From an uncultured Bacteroides sp. (GTDB taxonomy: Bacteria; Bacteroidota; Bacteroidia; Bacteroidales; Bacteroidaceae), in NCBI GenBank assembly GCA_949294185.1, contig CASFGA010000007.1, positions 210,346 through 274,345 of the forward strand: DNA of 64,000 nucleotides, written 5' to 3'. The stretch's first letter is position 1. Each line of letters begins with the position of its first letter. The notes under the pieces were generated by a model. It searched no databases. It worked only from the letters and a program-made list of their open reading frames with translations, and was not told the DNA's origin. The position numbers were made by a program, and so were the translations under genes. Shown piece by piece: positions 17,037 through 25,841 of this stretch.

Positions 17037-18164
17037 ATGGCCGGAATCTATCTTCACATCCCTTTCTGCAAACGACGCTGCGTATACTGTGACTTCTTTT
17101 CCACCACACAAAGTGAAAAGACAGACAGCTATGTCGATGCCCTCTGCCGCGAACTTGAGATTCGGCGGGCATATCTTCAGGAAGAAGCCGTGGAAACCGT
17201 CTATTTCGGCGGAGGAACGCCGTCGCAACTCGGCGAGGAACACTTCAGACGGATTTTCGAAACAATCGGCAGCCAGTATCATCTGACCGAAAATGCCGAA
17301 ATCACGCTTGAAGCCAACCCAGACGACCTGTCTCCCGAATATATCCGCATGCTCCGCCGTCTGCCGTTCAACCGCCTGAGCATGGGGATACAGACATTTA
17401 ATGAAGACACGCTGAAACTGCTGAACCGACGCCATACGGCTGAACAGGCCGTGAAAGCCTTCCGGAACTGCCGCCTTGCCGGATTCGACAATATCAGCAT
17501 CGACCTGATGTACGGACTTCCGGGCGAAACTGCCGACATGTGGGAGCAGGATTTGCAGCAGACCATTCTCCTTGCACCGGAGCATATCTCGGCCTATCAC
17601 CTGATTTATGAGGAGGGAACACCTCTATGGACTCTGCGCGAACAGCACCAGGTGGAAGAAGTGAACGAGGATATGAGCGTTTCGCTGTTCGCCCTACTGA
17701 TTCGACGGCTGAAGGAAAACGGTTACACACACTATGAAATCTCAAACTTCTGCAAGCCCGGATTTCACTCGCGGCACAACTCCAGTTATTGGACAGGAAA
17801 AAGATACTTGGGATGCGGAGCCGCCGCGCATTCATACGACGGAACTTCACGCCAATGGAACATCGCGTCACTCGACCGGTACATAAAAGGAACAGTAAAC
17901 GGCGAAACGGTAAGCGAAAAAGAGGAACTGGACTTATACACCCGATACAACGACCGCATCGTCACCGCCCTGCGCACCTGCGAAGGAATCTCCCTCCGCC
18001 AGTTGCAGGAGGATTTCGGGAAAGAACTCTATTCTTACTGCCTCCGCATGGCCGCCCCTCACCTGAAGCAAGGGACAGTCAAGATTTCCCACGGCAGCCT
18101 TCATCTCACAGAAAAGGGCGTATTCGTTTCCGACGGCATCATGAGCGACCTTCTCTGGGTATGA
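17037..18164 (+). CDS. hemW: HemW-like radical SAM heme chaperone
   Basis: This 375-residue radical SAM protein has the cluster motif IPFCKRRCVYCDF (CxxxCxxC) near the N-terminus, then the SAM-binding GGGTPS and the HemN/HemW-type stretch MGIQTFNEDTLKLLNRRH. The HNSSYW motif followed by YLGCGAAAHSY separates HemW from true coproporphyrinogen dehydrogenase HemN. HemW binds heme and is thought to deliver it to respiratory enzymes. It stops 7 bases from the end of the convergent glmM. The start was placed at the ATG after the -7 element, not at the in-frame ATG 7 codons earlier. Confidence 0.93.
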   Translation: MAGIYLHIPFCKRRCVYCDFFSTTQSEKTDSYVDALCRELEIRRAYLQEEAVETVYFGGGTPSQLGEEHFRRIFETIGSQYHLTENAEITLEANPDDLSPEYIRMLRRLPFNRLSMGIQTFNEDTLKLLNRRHTAEQAVKAFRNCRLAGFDNISIDLMYGLPGETADMWEQDLQQTILLAPEHISAYHLIYEEGTPLWTLREQHQVEEVNEDMSVSLFALLIRRLKENGYTHYEISNFCKPGFHSRHNSSYWTGKRYLGCGAAAHSYDGTSRQWNIASLDRYIKGTVNGETVSEKEELDLYTRYNDRIVTALRTCEGISLRQLQEDFGKELYSYCLRMAAPHLKQGTVKISHGSLHLTEKGVFVSDGIMSDLLWV

Positions 18165-18171
18165 AACAGCA

Positions 18172-19554
18172 CTACAGACTGTAGACAATATTCATAATCT
18201 CCTTGCCCAACTCGTCCGCCTCCTTCATAGTCGGCGCTTCCGAATAGACACGGATGATGGGTTCCGTATTACTTTTCCGCAGATGCACCCATTTATCAGG
18301 GAAATCAATCTTCACACCGTCGATATCGTTTATCTCTTCCCCTTTATACAGCTCTTTCACCTTAGCCAAGACAGCGTCAATATCGGTGTCGGGAGCAAGG
18401 TCAATGCGGTTTTTGGCCATGAAGTAATTGGGGTAGGAAGCGCGAAGCTCGCTCACTTTCTTTCCTTCATGCGCCAGATGGCTGAGGAAAAGCGCTATGC
18501 CCACCAACGCGTCGCGCCCGTAATGCGACTCCGGATAAATTACCCCGCCGTTTCCTTCGCCGCCTATCACGGCATGAGTCTCCTTCATCTTTGTCACCAC
18601 GTTCACTTCGCCCACGGCCGAAGCGTTATACTGCTGTCCGTATCGGCGGGTCACATCACGCAAAGCACGGGTTGAACTAAGGTTTGAAACCGTATTGCCG
18701 GGCGTATGCTTCAGCACATAGTCAGCAACGGTCACCAGGGTATATTCTTCGCCGTACATCGTACCGTCTTCACAAATCATGGCCAGACGGTCTACATCCG
18801 GATCGACGACAAACGCCACATCCGCCCCGCCTTTCTTCATCAGCGCCATTATGTCGCCCAGGTTTTTCTCCAACGGTTCGGGATTATGCTGGAAGTCTCC
18901 GGTAGGTTCACAATAGAGCTTCTCCACATATTTCACGCCCAAACGCTCAAGCAGCTGCGGCAGAATGATGCCTCCCACCGAATTAACGCAGTCTATCGCC
19001 ACGTGGAAATCCGCCTTGCGAATAGCCTCCACATCCACCAGCTTCAGGGCCAACACACTTTCTATATGCTTCTGGTTGTAAGTAGAATCTTCTCTGTATG
19101 TCCCGAGATGGTCTATATCCGCATATTCGAAAGCTTCCGCCTCGGCAATGCGCAGCACCTCATTCCCTTCGGCAGCATTCAAAAACTCGCCATGCTCATT
19201 CAATAACTTCAGCGCATTCCATTGCTTCGGGTTGTGGCTGGCGGTCAAAATGATTCCTCCACACGCTCCCTCCATCGTTACGGCAAGCTCGGTAGTGGGC
19301 GTGGATGCCAGTCCGATGTTCACCACATCGAATCCCATCCCCATCAGTGTGCCGCAAACCACATTTTTCACCATTTCACCGGAAATGCGGGCATCGCGTC
19401 CAACCACGATCTTATTGCTCTTTATGGAAGAAGTGCGGCGTATCAACGTGGCGTATGCCGAAGTAAACTTGACGATATCCAAGGGATTCAACCCTTCACC
19501 GGCATGCCCGCCGATTGTTCCACGGATACCGGAAATAGACTTTATCAGTGTCAT
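18172..19554 (-). CDS. glmM: phosphoglucosamine mutase
   Basis: GlmM interconverts glucosamine-6-phosphate and glucosamine-1-phosphate on the route to UDP-GlcNAc for peptidoglycan and lipid A. The 460-residue protein has the phosphoserine loop GGIILTASHNPKQWNALK, the magnesium site VVDPDVDRLAMI (DxDxDR), the sugar-binding VIGGEGNGGVIYPE, and the phosphate-binding LRKSNTEPIIRVYSEA near the C-terminus. The order and length fit the alpha-D-phosphohexomutase superfamily; GlmM rather than another mutase is favoured by its single-copy housekeeping context and the overall pattern. It starts 9 bases after the DUF4827 gene and shares its promoter. Confidence 0.93.
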   Translation of the reverse strand: MTLIKSISGIRGTIGGHAGEGLNPLDIVKFTSAYATLIRRTSSIKSNKIVVGRDARISGEMVKNVVCGTLMGMGFDVVNIGLASTPTTELAVTMEGACGGIILTASHNPKQWNALKLLNEHGEFLNAAEGNEVLRIAEAEAFEYADIDHLGTYREDSTYNQKHIESVLALKLVDVEAIRKADFHVAIDCVNSVGGIILPQLLERLGVKYVEKLYCEPTGDFQHNPEPLEKNLGDIMALMKKGGADVAFVVDPDVDRLAMICEDGTMYGEEYTLVTVADYVLKHTPGNTVSNLSSTRALRDVTRRYGQQYNASAVGEVNVVTKMKETHAVIGGEGNGGVIYPESHYGRDALVGIALFLSHLAHEGKKVSELRASYPNYFMAKNRIDLAPDTDIDAVLAKVKELYKGEEINDIDGVKIDFPDKWVHLRKSNTEPIIRVYSEAPTMKEADELGKEIMNIVYSL

Positions 19555-19563
19555 AATTTCTTT

Positions 19564-20232
19564 TTAATATAAGCTGTAGGTAATTTCATAGTAACAAGGA
19601 TAGACGGCGCTCATAGCCGTACCCGTCCCTTCACTGTGGGGAACAATCAGGCGCACGCGGGATATCTTTTCCGAATCGACGGTACGCCCCACTTTCAGAA
19701 AGCGCAGCGGAAGCAGCCATCCCGACGGAACGGCACTCGTCTGGTATATTGTAGCCATTACCGATCCTTCAACAAATCTGCCGGAATAAGAACCGTTGCT
19801 GATTGTCAACTGGAATTCATCCGTCGTGTTAAAATAAGAAGATGTTCCCCAATTAATCGCCAATGTATCCCCCTTATGGCAACCTGCCGCATCGTTCGTA
19901 CTCAACGCAATTTCTATAAAGCGGGTAAGCATGTCGTGCGTGCCGTTTCCCAACACTTCACCCTCACCCCGCGTCACGACATTCATATACACACCGGTTT
20001 CGTCAAACAGCACAAACTCGTTCGGCCCGGTCGTGGAATCCTGTTCGACAAACTGATCTTCGCTGATGAACGTGGCGCCGATGGAATCTTCCAGTTCACT
20101 TTTAAACAGATTGATAGCATCACGCTCCTCTTCCTCCATTTCCGCATAAGTCTTGTTGTCGTCACATCCCTGTATTCCCAAAGCCATCGCGCAGGCGATG
20201 AACAGTATCCATAATAAATATATCTTCTTCAT
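19564..20232 (-). CDS. DUF4827-family lipoprotein (FKBP-like)
   Basis: This protein has 222 residues. The signal peptide ends in GIQGC, with Cys23 as the probable lipid site; the residue at -3 (Ile) and the Gly before Cys fit a relaxed lipobox. The mature region begins DDNKTYAEMEEEERDAI. A beta-rich domain follows, with VYMNVVTRGEGE and WLLPLRFLKVGRT, which resemble a degenerate FKBP-type peptidyl-prolyl isomerase. This family sits next to glmM in many Bacteroides as far as I recall. Its function is not known. It is the first gene of the operon with glmM, from the -7 element at 20252-20259. Confidence 0.85.
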   Translation of the reverse strand: MKKIYLLWILFIACAMALGIQGCDDNKTYAEMEEEERDAINLFKSELEDSIGATFISEDQFVEQDSTTGPNEFVLFDETGVYMNVVTRGEGEVLGNGTHDMLTRFIEIALSTNDAAGCHKGDTLAINWGTSSYFNTTDEFQLTISNGSYSGRFVEGSVMATIYQTSAVPSGWLLPLRFLKVGRTVDSEKISRVRLIVPHSEGTGTAMSAVYPCYYEITYSLY

Positions 20233-20251
20233 CTTTTTTTCTTTATGCCGG

Positions 20252-20259
20252 CAAAAGTA
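20252..20259 (-). promoter_or_regulatory. -7 element of DUF4827-glmM operon
   Basis: The minus strand reads TACTTTTG, 19 bases upstream of the DUF4827 ATG. Confidence 0.6.
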
Positions 20260-20313
20260 ATAAATTGCCGGATATATCCGTAAGCGGTATTCAATAAATA
20301 ACTAATTTTTATA

Positions 20314-21351
20314 TTAATTCTTGAGCAGGAGAGTCTCGTATTTCACCAGCGCCTGCTTAAACAAAGCGACGGCTTCATCCATTGTTCCGTAAAATTCCCC
20401 GCCGGAAGCATTGAGATGCCCACCGCCGTTAAAAAATTCTTCCGCCACCTTGTTGCACGGAAATGCACCGACCGAACGCAGAGAAACCTTAATCATCTTC
20501 CTCTCCGTATCTTCCCGTAAAAATGCGGAGAAACAGATTCCCTTCATTTGCAACGGCATGTTGACAAATCCTTCTGTATCCCCCTTCACATAATGGAACT
20601 TGCCCTGCTCTTCTTTTGTCAACCAGATAAGGGCGGAACGAAACTGCGGAAAGACCTGCATCTTCTCATAAAGCACATAGCCCATCAGACGCAAACGCCC
20701 TTCGGAATAGGTATTGAAGACCTTGCGGTAGATTTCATCCTTGTCGATGCCCTTTGAAAGAAGTTCGCCGATAATGAAATAAATCTGCCGGTCATTAGAG
20801 TTATAGGTAAATCCGCCCGTATCGGTCATCATTCCTGTATAGATACATTCCGCTCCCTCACGGGTAATATCGTCGAAACATCCCATACGGCAAATCAGGC
20901 GGAATATGAGTTCGGAAGTGGATGATACAGACGGATGGGAAATTGTCACTTTACAAAAAGGTTCGGGATTCAGGTGATGATCGATCATCACCTTGCGTGC
21001 GGCAGACTGCCGCACGGCATCAGCCATCGCGTCGATGCGCGACAAAGCATTGAAATCAAGGCAGCAAATGACATCTGCCTCCGCTATCAACTTGTCGGCG
21101 AACTCTTTGTATTTGTCATAACGCACTATATCCTTCGCGCCCGGCATCCAACGCAAAAAGTCGGGGAATGCATTCGGAACGATGACACGCACATCCTTTC
21201 CCTGCCCCGCAAGGAAGTGAAACAGTCCCAAAGACGAGCCCAAAGCGTCGCCGTCAGGCGATACATGAGTCACTATCACGAGTTTGTCGGCACGGTTGAA
21301 ATAGGTCTCCACCTTATCTATATTGGCTTGAAGTATTACTTTCGACAGCAT
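20314..21351 (-). CDS. nrnA: DHH/DHHA1 phosphoesterase (NrnA-like oligoribonuclease/pAp phosphatase)
   Basis: This 345-residue cytoplasmic enzyme has the DHH-family motifs in order: HVSPDGDALGSSLG, CCLDFNALSRID, IDHHLNPEPF and MMTDTGGFTY, with the C-terminal DHHA1 loop GGGHLNASGG. NrnA enzymes remove nucleotides from short RNAs and also dephosphorylate pAp or cleave small cyclic-dinucleotide products. Which of these this one does cannot be told here. It has its own -7 element at 21380-21387, in the gap after comEC. Confidence 0.92.
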   Translation of the reverse strand: MLSKVILQANIDKVETYFNRADKLVIVTHVSPDGDALGSSLGLFHFLAGQGKDVRVIVPNAFPDFLRWMPGAKDIVRYDKYKEFADKLIAEADVICCLDFNALSRIDAMADAVRQSAARKVMIDHHLNPEPFCKVTISHPSVSSTSELIFRLICRMGCFDDITREGAECIYTGMMTDTGGFTYNSNDRQIYFIIGELLSKGIDKDEIYRKVFNTYSEGRLRLMGYVLYEKMQVFPQFRSALIWLTKEEQGKFHYVKGDTEGFVNMPLQMKGICFSAFLREDTERKMIKVSLRSVGAFPCNKVAEEFFNGGGHLNASGGEFYGTMDEAVALFKQALVKYETLLLKN

Positions 21352-21379
21352 ATCCTAAGTGTTATGTTTTATTAAGCGA

Positions 21380-21387
21380 CAAAAGTA
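21380..21387 (-). promoter_or_regulatory. -7 element of the DHH phosphoesterase gene
   Basis: The minus strand reads TACTTTTG, 28 bases upstream of the ATG at 21351. Confidence 0.6.
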
Positions 21388-21482
21388 AGAATTATTTTCG
21401 GGAGAGCCTTTAAAAATCCGATTTTATTTTATATCTCACTCCGCTTTCATACTGACCAAAAAACAATTTCATGCCTGTGCAA

Positions 21483-23078
21483 TCAGACGATGATACCGGC
21501 CAACAGAAACAATATCAGCGCAAGCAGGCCCACTATTATATGCGAAGCTTTCCGCCCATGCCAGTAAACATACAACAGGCAAAGGCAAAGACACATCATC
21601 AATGCCTGAAAGGCCGAAATATAGACCGAGGTTATCTGAGAACCGGCAAGCTGCTGCACCCATTCCATCGCTCCGTTCAGCAGTCCGGTAAAGAATCCCA
21701 AAGCCTTTGCAGCCCATGCCCCGAGAACCGGAACCGGATAAAGCACGAAGGCTGCCAGTGCACTGCCCAAAATACATACGGACAATGGCGAAACAACGAG
21801 ATTGGCTAACAGGAAGTAGGTAGGGAAGGTACCGAAATAATGCAGGACAAAAGGAAGGGTTCCCAACTGAGCGGCAAACGAAAGGGCAAGCATGTTCCAC
21901 ACATAGCGCAATGCCCGGGCACGAAACGGACACCACCCGGAAAATACCGGATACAGACACAACAAGGCCAATACCGCCACAAACGAAAGCTGAAAACTGA
22001 CATCGAACAGATAAAACGGCTGATAAAGCAACATCAGAAAGGCAGCCAGTGTCAAAGCAAGAAATCCCGAAAAACGTTCCTTCGTAATCAAAGAAGCCAC
22101 AATATACAGAGAAAACATGACTACCGCACGCACCATAGACGGACTTAACCCGGACATTACCGCAAAAATCCATAACATTCCCATCACCAGACAAGAAGAA
22201 AGCTTTTTTCCAGCCCGGAATCTGCGCAGCGGATAAAGCATCCCTGTCAGGAGTCCCACAAGAATCCCGACATGCAATCCTGACAAAGACAACACATGGC
22301 TTGCTCCTGAAGCGTTGTAGACCGCCTTCAGTTCGGGTGTCAGCTCGTGCGTATCCCCTACTGTCAAGGCCGAAACCACGGCCAGCGTATCTCCTCCGAA
22401 TCCCCAGCCGCCGTAAACATCCGTAATTTGCCGTTGCCAGACCGCCGCTTTCTGGCGGAATGTCAAGCCTTCACCGTTATGCACCTTCCGCCAGTCCCCC
22501 GCATAAACTACAGCCGTTCCGGCAATACCTTTCCTCATCAAGTATTCGGCATAGTCGAAACCCGCCTCCCTGAAATCAGCACGTGCTATCCGAGCATAAA
22601 AACATACGCTGTCTCCGCACTGGAGAGAAGCGGAAAGGCTGTCCGGAATCCAATACAAAAGGACAGAACGATTGACCGACCGGCTTTTCAGCGTATCGCC
22701 CGGATTGCACACAGATGCCACGAAAACTTCGGCACGCATAGTCTTCCCCTTGAAATAAGGCACTGACTCGACGATTCCACTATAAATCTGTTTTCTTCCG
22801 TCCCAATGAAAAATTATTTCCGAACGGGACTTCAATGCCAGTGTACCGCCAAGCAACATGAAGGAGACCCCACACAAAATGCCGAAAAGCATACGGAAAC
22901 GGTAGGCAGACATACGGTAAAAGAAGAAAAGCAATCCGACTGAAATTCCGAATGCAACCGCCATCTCTGCCCACGAAACATATCCTGCCAACAAAGTATC
23001 GGACAAAAAAATTCCGGCTGCCAGACAAATGGTCAACCGGAACAACGGATAAGCCATAAAAGGAGGTATCGTCCCCAC
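21483..23078 (-). CDS. comEC: ComEC/Rec2-family membrane channel protein, short form
   Basis: This is a 531-residue multi-spanning membrane protein. The N-terminal part has two to three helices and a DUF4131-type soluble domain (for example LRAEVFVASVCNPGDTL). The competence domain follows, with DTHELTPELKAVYNASGASHVLSLSGLHVGIL and MSGLSPSMVRAVVMFSLYI, both strong ComEC signatures. In naturally competent bacteria ComEC moves single-stranded DNA across the inner membrane. This protein ends after the last helices and has no metallo-beta-lactamase domain, which full-length forms carry at the C-terminus. It starts one base after rpe stops, so the two are cotranscribed. Whether this organism takes up DNA is unknown. 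Confidence 0.9.
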   Translation of the reverse strand: MGTIPPFMAYPLFRLTICLAAGIFLSDTLLAGYVSWAEMAVAFGISVGLLFFFYRMSAYRFRMLFGILCGVSFMLLGGTLALKSRSEIIFHWDGRKQIYSGIVESVPYFKGKTMRAEVFVASVCNPGDTLKSRSVNRSVLLYWIPDSLSASLQCGDSVCFYARIARADFREAGFDYAEYLMRKGIAGTAVVYAGDWRKVHNGEGLTFRQKAAVWQRQITDVYGGWGFGGDTLAVVSALTVGDTHELTPELKAVYNASGASHVLSLSGLHVGILVGLLTGMLYPLRRFRAGKKLSSCLVMGMLWIFAVMSGLSPSMVRAVVMFSLYIVASLITKERFSGFLALTLAAFLMLLYQPFYLFDVSFQLSFVAVLALLCLYPVFSGWCPFRARALRYVWNMLALSFAAQLGTLPFVLHYFGTFPTYFLLANLVVSPLSVCILGSALAAFVLYPVPVLGAWAAKALGFFTGLLNGAMEWVQQLAGSQITSVYISAFQALMMCLCLCLLYVYWHGRKASHIIVGLLALILFLLAGIIV

Positions 23079-23079
23079 G

Positions 23080-23742
23080 TTATCGCCTTAATATCTTGAA
23101 CTGATGTATCGCTTCTTTCATGTCTGCCGCCTTGAATACGGCACTTCCCGCCACAAGGACATCCGCTCCGGCCGCTACCAAAGCCGGAGCCGTAACACTG
23201 TTAACGCCTCCGTCTACCTCTATCAAAGCCCGCGCCCCCCTTTGATCAATCAGTTCGCGCAACGCCCGAACTTTCTGCAAAGTATGGGGTATGAACTTTT
23301 GTCCGCCGAATCCCGGATTTACGCTCATGAGCAAAACCATATCCACATCCTCTATAATATCGGTCAGCATAGATACCGGAGTCGACGGATTCAGCGTCAC
23401 ACCGGCCTTCATCCCCGTCTCTTTTATCTGCTGGACTACACGATGCAGATGGGGACACGCCTCCAAATGCACATTCATCATCATTGCGCCCAATGCCTTC
23501 ACCTCGTGAATAAATTTTTCCGGCTGCACAATCATCAGATGAACATCAAGCGGTTTCTCGCAAAGCTCTGCAACATATTTCAATACGGGAAAACCAAACG
23601 AGATGTTTGGTACAAACACTCCGTCCATTATGTCGAGATGCAACCAGTCGGCCTCGCTCGCATTAATCTTATCAAGTTCCCTTCGTAAATCAGAAAAGTC
23701 TGCTGCCAATAACGAAGGAGATACTTTAATCTCACTTTCCAT
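23080..23742 (-). CDS. rpe: ribulose-phosphate 3-epimerase
   Basis: Rpe interconverts ribulose-5-phosphate and xylulose-5-phosphate in the pentose phosphate pathway. The 220-residue TIM barrel shows the family motifs: SPSLLAADFSDL at the N-terminus, HLDIMDGVFVPNISFG with the metal-binding His and catalytic Asp, DVHLMI, VNPGFGGQKFIP, and EVDGGVN near the C-terminus. It has a -7 element upstream (23766-23773) and reads into comEC with a one-base gap. Confidence 0.98.
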   Translation of the reverse strand: MESEIKVSPSLLAADFSDLRRELDKINASEADWLHLDIMDGVFVPNISFGFPVLKYVAELCEKPLDVHLMIVQPEKFIHEVKALGAMMMNVHLEACPHLHRVVQQIKETGMKAGVTLNPSTPVSMLTDIIEDVDMVLLMSVNPGFGGQKFIPHTLQKVRALRELIDQRGARALIEVDGGVNSVTAPALVAAGADVLVAGSAVFKAADMKEAIHQFKILRR

Positions 23743-23765
23743 ACTTTTAGAACTTCCTTTTCATA

Positions 23766-23773
23766 CAAAGATA
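23766..23773 (-). promoter_or_regulatory. rpe: -7 element of rpe-comEC operon
   Basis: The minus strand reads TATCTTTG, 23 bases upstream of the rpe ATG. Confidence 0.65.
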
Positions 23774-23840
23774 AAAATATTTTGCTTATAATGCAAAAAG
23801 TTTATTCCCTTTATATCAAATTTAAGTTCCTTTCCCCAAC

Positions 23841-25139
23841 TTATTTCAAAAAGCTGAAACGCAGACCTAACTGGATGTTAAAGCTGAATGGATGCTCCTT
23901 GCGGAACGTTTCGATATCGCATCCGTCGTCAAAATAATAGGCAATACCCGGCTCGACATACAGGCCAAGCTGTTTTGTGAAGTTCACCTGCGCACCCACA
24001 CCTGCCATAACCGACCATTGCAAAGGGTCAACATCCAACGATGAACGTATCGCCTCACGATTGGCTCCGCCCGTTACATACACTGTCTCCAAATCTCCCG
24101 ACACGCACTTCTCGACCGCACCGCCCGCTGAAGCATAAAAGCCGAAGCGTTCGTTCTGCCAAACCGAACGGTGGATCTTGAGCGGAACGCCTATATAATG
24201 GAGCTTCCATTTTTCTTCCATATAGGATTCCGCACCCGAACGGGAGTCGGAAGAAAGTATCGTATAGAACAAACCGCTCTCCAGCGCCCAATCTTCAGTG
24301 AAAAACCACTTGACAGAAGCTCCTACGCTTACGGGCATACGATGATGGACTTCTGTCTTCGATGACTGCTCACGGTTGTTAAACATGACCTGGTTATAGG
24401 CAGTCGATTCATTCGACAAGGGATTCATCACCAGATTGTTGCTTTCCTGACCGATAGTATGGGAGGCAACACGACCGAAACCGCCGAATGAATTGGAATA
24501 AGAATAAGGCGTATTGCCCGCTCCCAAGCTCATCTGCCAGTTTTGTCTGCTCCGGCCTCTCTCCTTCTTGACCCAAGATGCGTTTTCCTCCATCTGTCTG
24601 CGGTCTGCCTCCCTGACCGCACGCAGCAACTGCGCTTTCTTTTCGTCCTGTTTGCCTTCCTCTTCGGCAGAAACCTCACTGTCTGCCTCCGGCTGTGCCC
24701 CAACCAAAGTCTCCGTTTCTATTTCCTCATTCACATCCTCTTCTGCCATAACTGCCGTCCGCACATTTACGGGAGCGCCCTGCATCATCATCTTACCGGC
24801 CTTCGCCTTTTCAACAGCAGCCACCGCCGGCTTTTCCGACACTTCCGAATAGATGAAAGGCTTGCTCTCTTCCAGCACAGCCTTTTCTTCCTTCTGCGCC
24901 AAGTCTCCTTCCCGACTTAACGAATCTGCTGCCGGAGAAATCCAAAACCAAAATGTCAGCGAAGAAACGGCGACTATCAATACGGCAGCGGCCACCGTCT
25001 GCCATACCCTCCGCAACGGAATGACCTTTCGCGCGCCCAATTCCTTCTCAACCTTGTCCCACATCCCCGCAGGAAGAGGCTCGGAATAGTCATCCATCCG
25101 CTTACGCATGTCCTGTATCCATTTTTTATCCTCTATCAT
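23841..25139 (-). CDS. dma1: dual membrane-spanning anti-sigma factor (Dma-like) with C-terminal outer-membrane barrel
   Basis: This 432-residue protein has three parts. Residues 1-44 are a cytoplasmic anti-sigma-like segment (WIQDMRKRMDDYSEPLPAGMWDKVEKEL). One membrane helix lies at about 46-67. A long charged, low-complexity stretch (70-200, rich in Glu, Lys and Ala) follows and could span the periplasm. The C-terminal 230 residues alternate like a porin-family beta-barrel and end in LRFSFLK, a plausible barrel-assembly signal. No signal peptide is present apart from the helix. This matches the Dma family that I recall from B. thetaiotaomicron, in which one protein links an outer-membrane barrel to a cytoplasmic sigma factor. 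Its ATG overlaps the sigma-factor stop as ATGA (25136-25139). Confidence 0.8.
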   Translation of the reverse strand: MIEDKKWIQDMRKRMDDYSEPLPAGMWDKVEKELGARKVIPLRRVWQTVAAAVLIVAVSSLTFWFWISPAADSLSREGDLAQKEEKAVLEESKPFIYSEVSEKPAVAAVEKAKAGKMMMQGAPVNVRTAVMAEEDVNEEIETETLVGAQPEADSEVSAEEEGKQDEKKAQLLRAVREADRRQMEENASWVKKERGRSRQNWQMSLGAGNTPYSYSNSFGGFGRVASHTIGQESNNLVMNPLSNESTAYNQVMFNNREQSSKTEVHHRMPVSVGASVKWFFTEDWALESGLFYTILSSDSRSGAESYMEEKWKLHYIGVPLKIHRSVWQNERFGFYASAGGAVEKCVSGDLETVYVTGGANREAIRSSLDVDPLQWSVMAGVGAQVNFTKQLGLYVEPGIAYYFDDGCDIETFRKEHPFSFNIQLGLRFSFLK

Positions 25140-25690
25140 CGTTGCAGTTTCTTTCTATATTCGTTTATTTTTCTTATCAATAAAGTCTTGGCGCGATAGA
25201 ACTGAGAAGAAGAAGTGTGCTCGGTAATCCCCAACAGAGACGCTATCTCCTTATGGCTTTTCTCTTCAAAAACATAAAGATTGAATACCGTACGATAGCC
25301 TTCGGGCAGCTCTCTGATGAGTTTCATCAATTCCGCACGCGGGATATCGCTCACTTCATCCTCTTCCGACTCTTGTGTATCGGGAACTTCATCCATCAAC
25401 ACCTCCTGCTTCATCTGCACATTTCTTTTCCGCAAATAGCCTAACGCCTCATTCACCATTACACGCGACAGCCAAGCCTTCAACGAGCCTTCGCCTTGAT
25501 AAACGAACTGTCTGGATATCGACTGGAATATGCGGATGATTCCGTCATGAAACACATCTTCCGCCGCTTCCCTATCGCCGATATAACGAAGGCATATGGC
25601 AAACAACACGCCTCCGTACTGTTCATACAGTTCTTTCTGCGCTTTGTTGTCTGCCTGTTTGCATCGTAACGCCAGTTCCTCCTCCGTCAT
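25136..25690 (-). CDS. das1: ECF-type RNA polymerase sigma factor (Das-like)
   Basis: This 184-residue sigma-70-family factor has only regions 2 and 4. Region 2 covers about 10-80, with CLRYIGDREAAEDVFHDGIIRIF and WLSRVMVNEALGYLRKR. Region 4 covers about 120-175, with LPEGYRTVFNLYVFEEKSHKEIASLLGI and the DNA-binding helix EHTSSSQFYRAKTLLI. It is followed, with a 4-base overlap, by the membrane anti-sigma/barrel gene, so that protein should hold this factor inactive. The divergently transcribed NigD-like gene may be among its targets. A -7 element lies at 25731-25738. Confidence 0.93.
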   Translation of the reverse strand: MTEEELALRCKQADNKAQKELYEQYGGVLFAICLRYIGDREAAEDVFHDGIIRIFQSISRQFVYQGEGSLKAWLSRVMVNEALGYLRKRNVQMKQEVLMDEVPDTQESEEDEVSDIPRAELMKLIRELPEGYRTVFNLYVFEEKSHKEIASLLGITEHTSSSQFYRAKTLLIRKINEYRKKLQR

Positions 25691-25730
25691 ATAACTCGTC
25701 TCAAGCTTTGGTTAATAAATGATATGGCTA

Positions 25731-25738
25731 CAAAAATA
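25731..25738 (-). promoter_or_regulatory. -7 element of the sigma-anti-sigma operon
   Basis: The minus strand reads TATTTTTG, 40 bases upstream of the sigma-factor ATG. It fits the housekeeping consensus; an ECF autoregulatory site was not recognised. Confidence 0.5.
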
Positions 25739-25841
25739 CTGCACACGAACTCATGTTTTTCTTTCATTAAAGTGTTTTAACACAAAAGAGCGCAGTATAT
25801 TTTCCCTGCTTCATTTTACAGACAAACAAAAAAACGGATAT

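Noticed and set aside
16784..17092. A 102-codon plus-strand ORF upstream of hemW
   Set aside because: It crosses the hemW promoter and start in another frame, and has no conserved pattern.
25772..25783. Inverted repeat GTGTT-TT-AACAC between the sigma and NigD-like genes, as an operator
   Set aside because: The arms are only 5 bases in an AT-rich gap; not enough to claim a site, though its position is suggestive.
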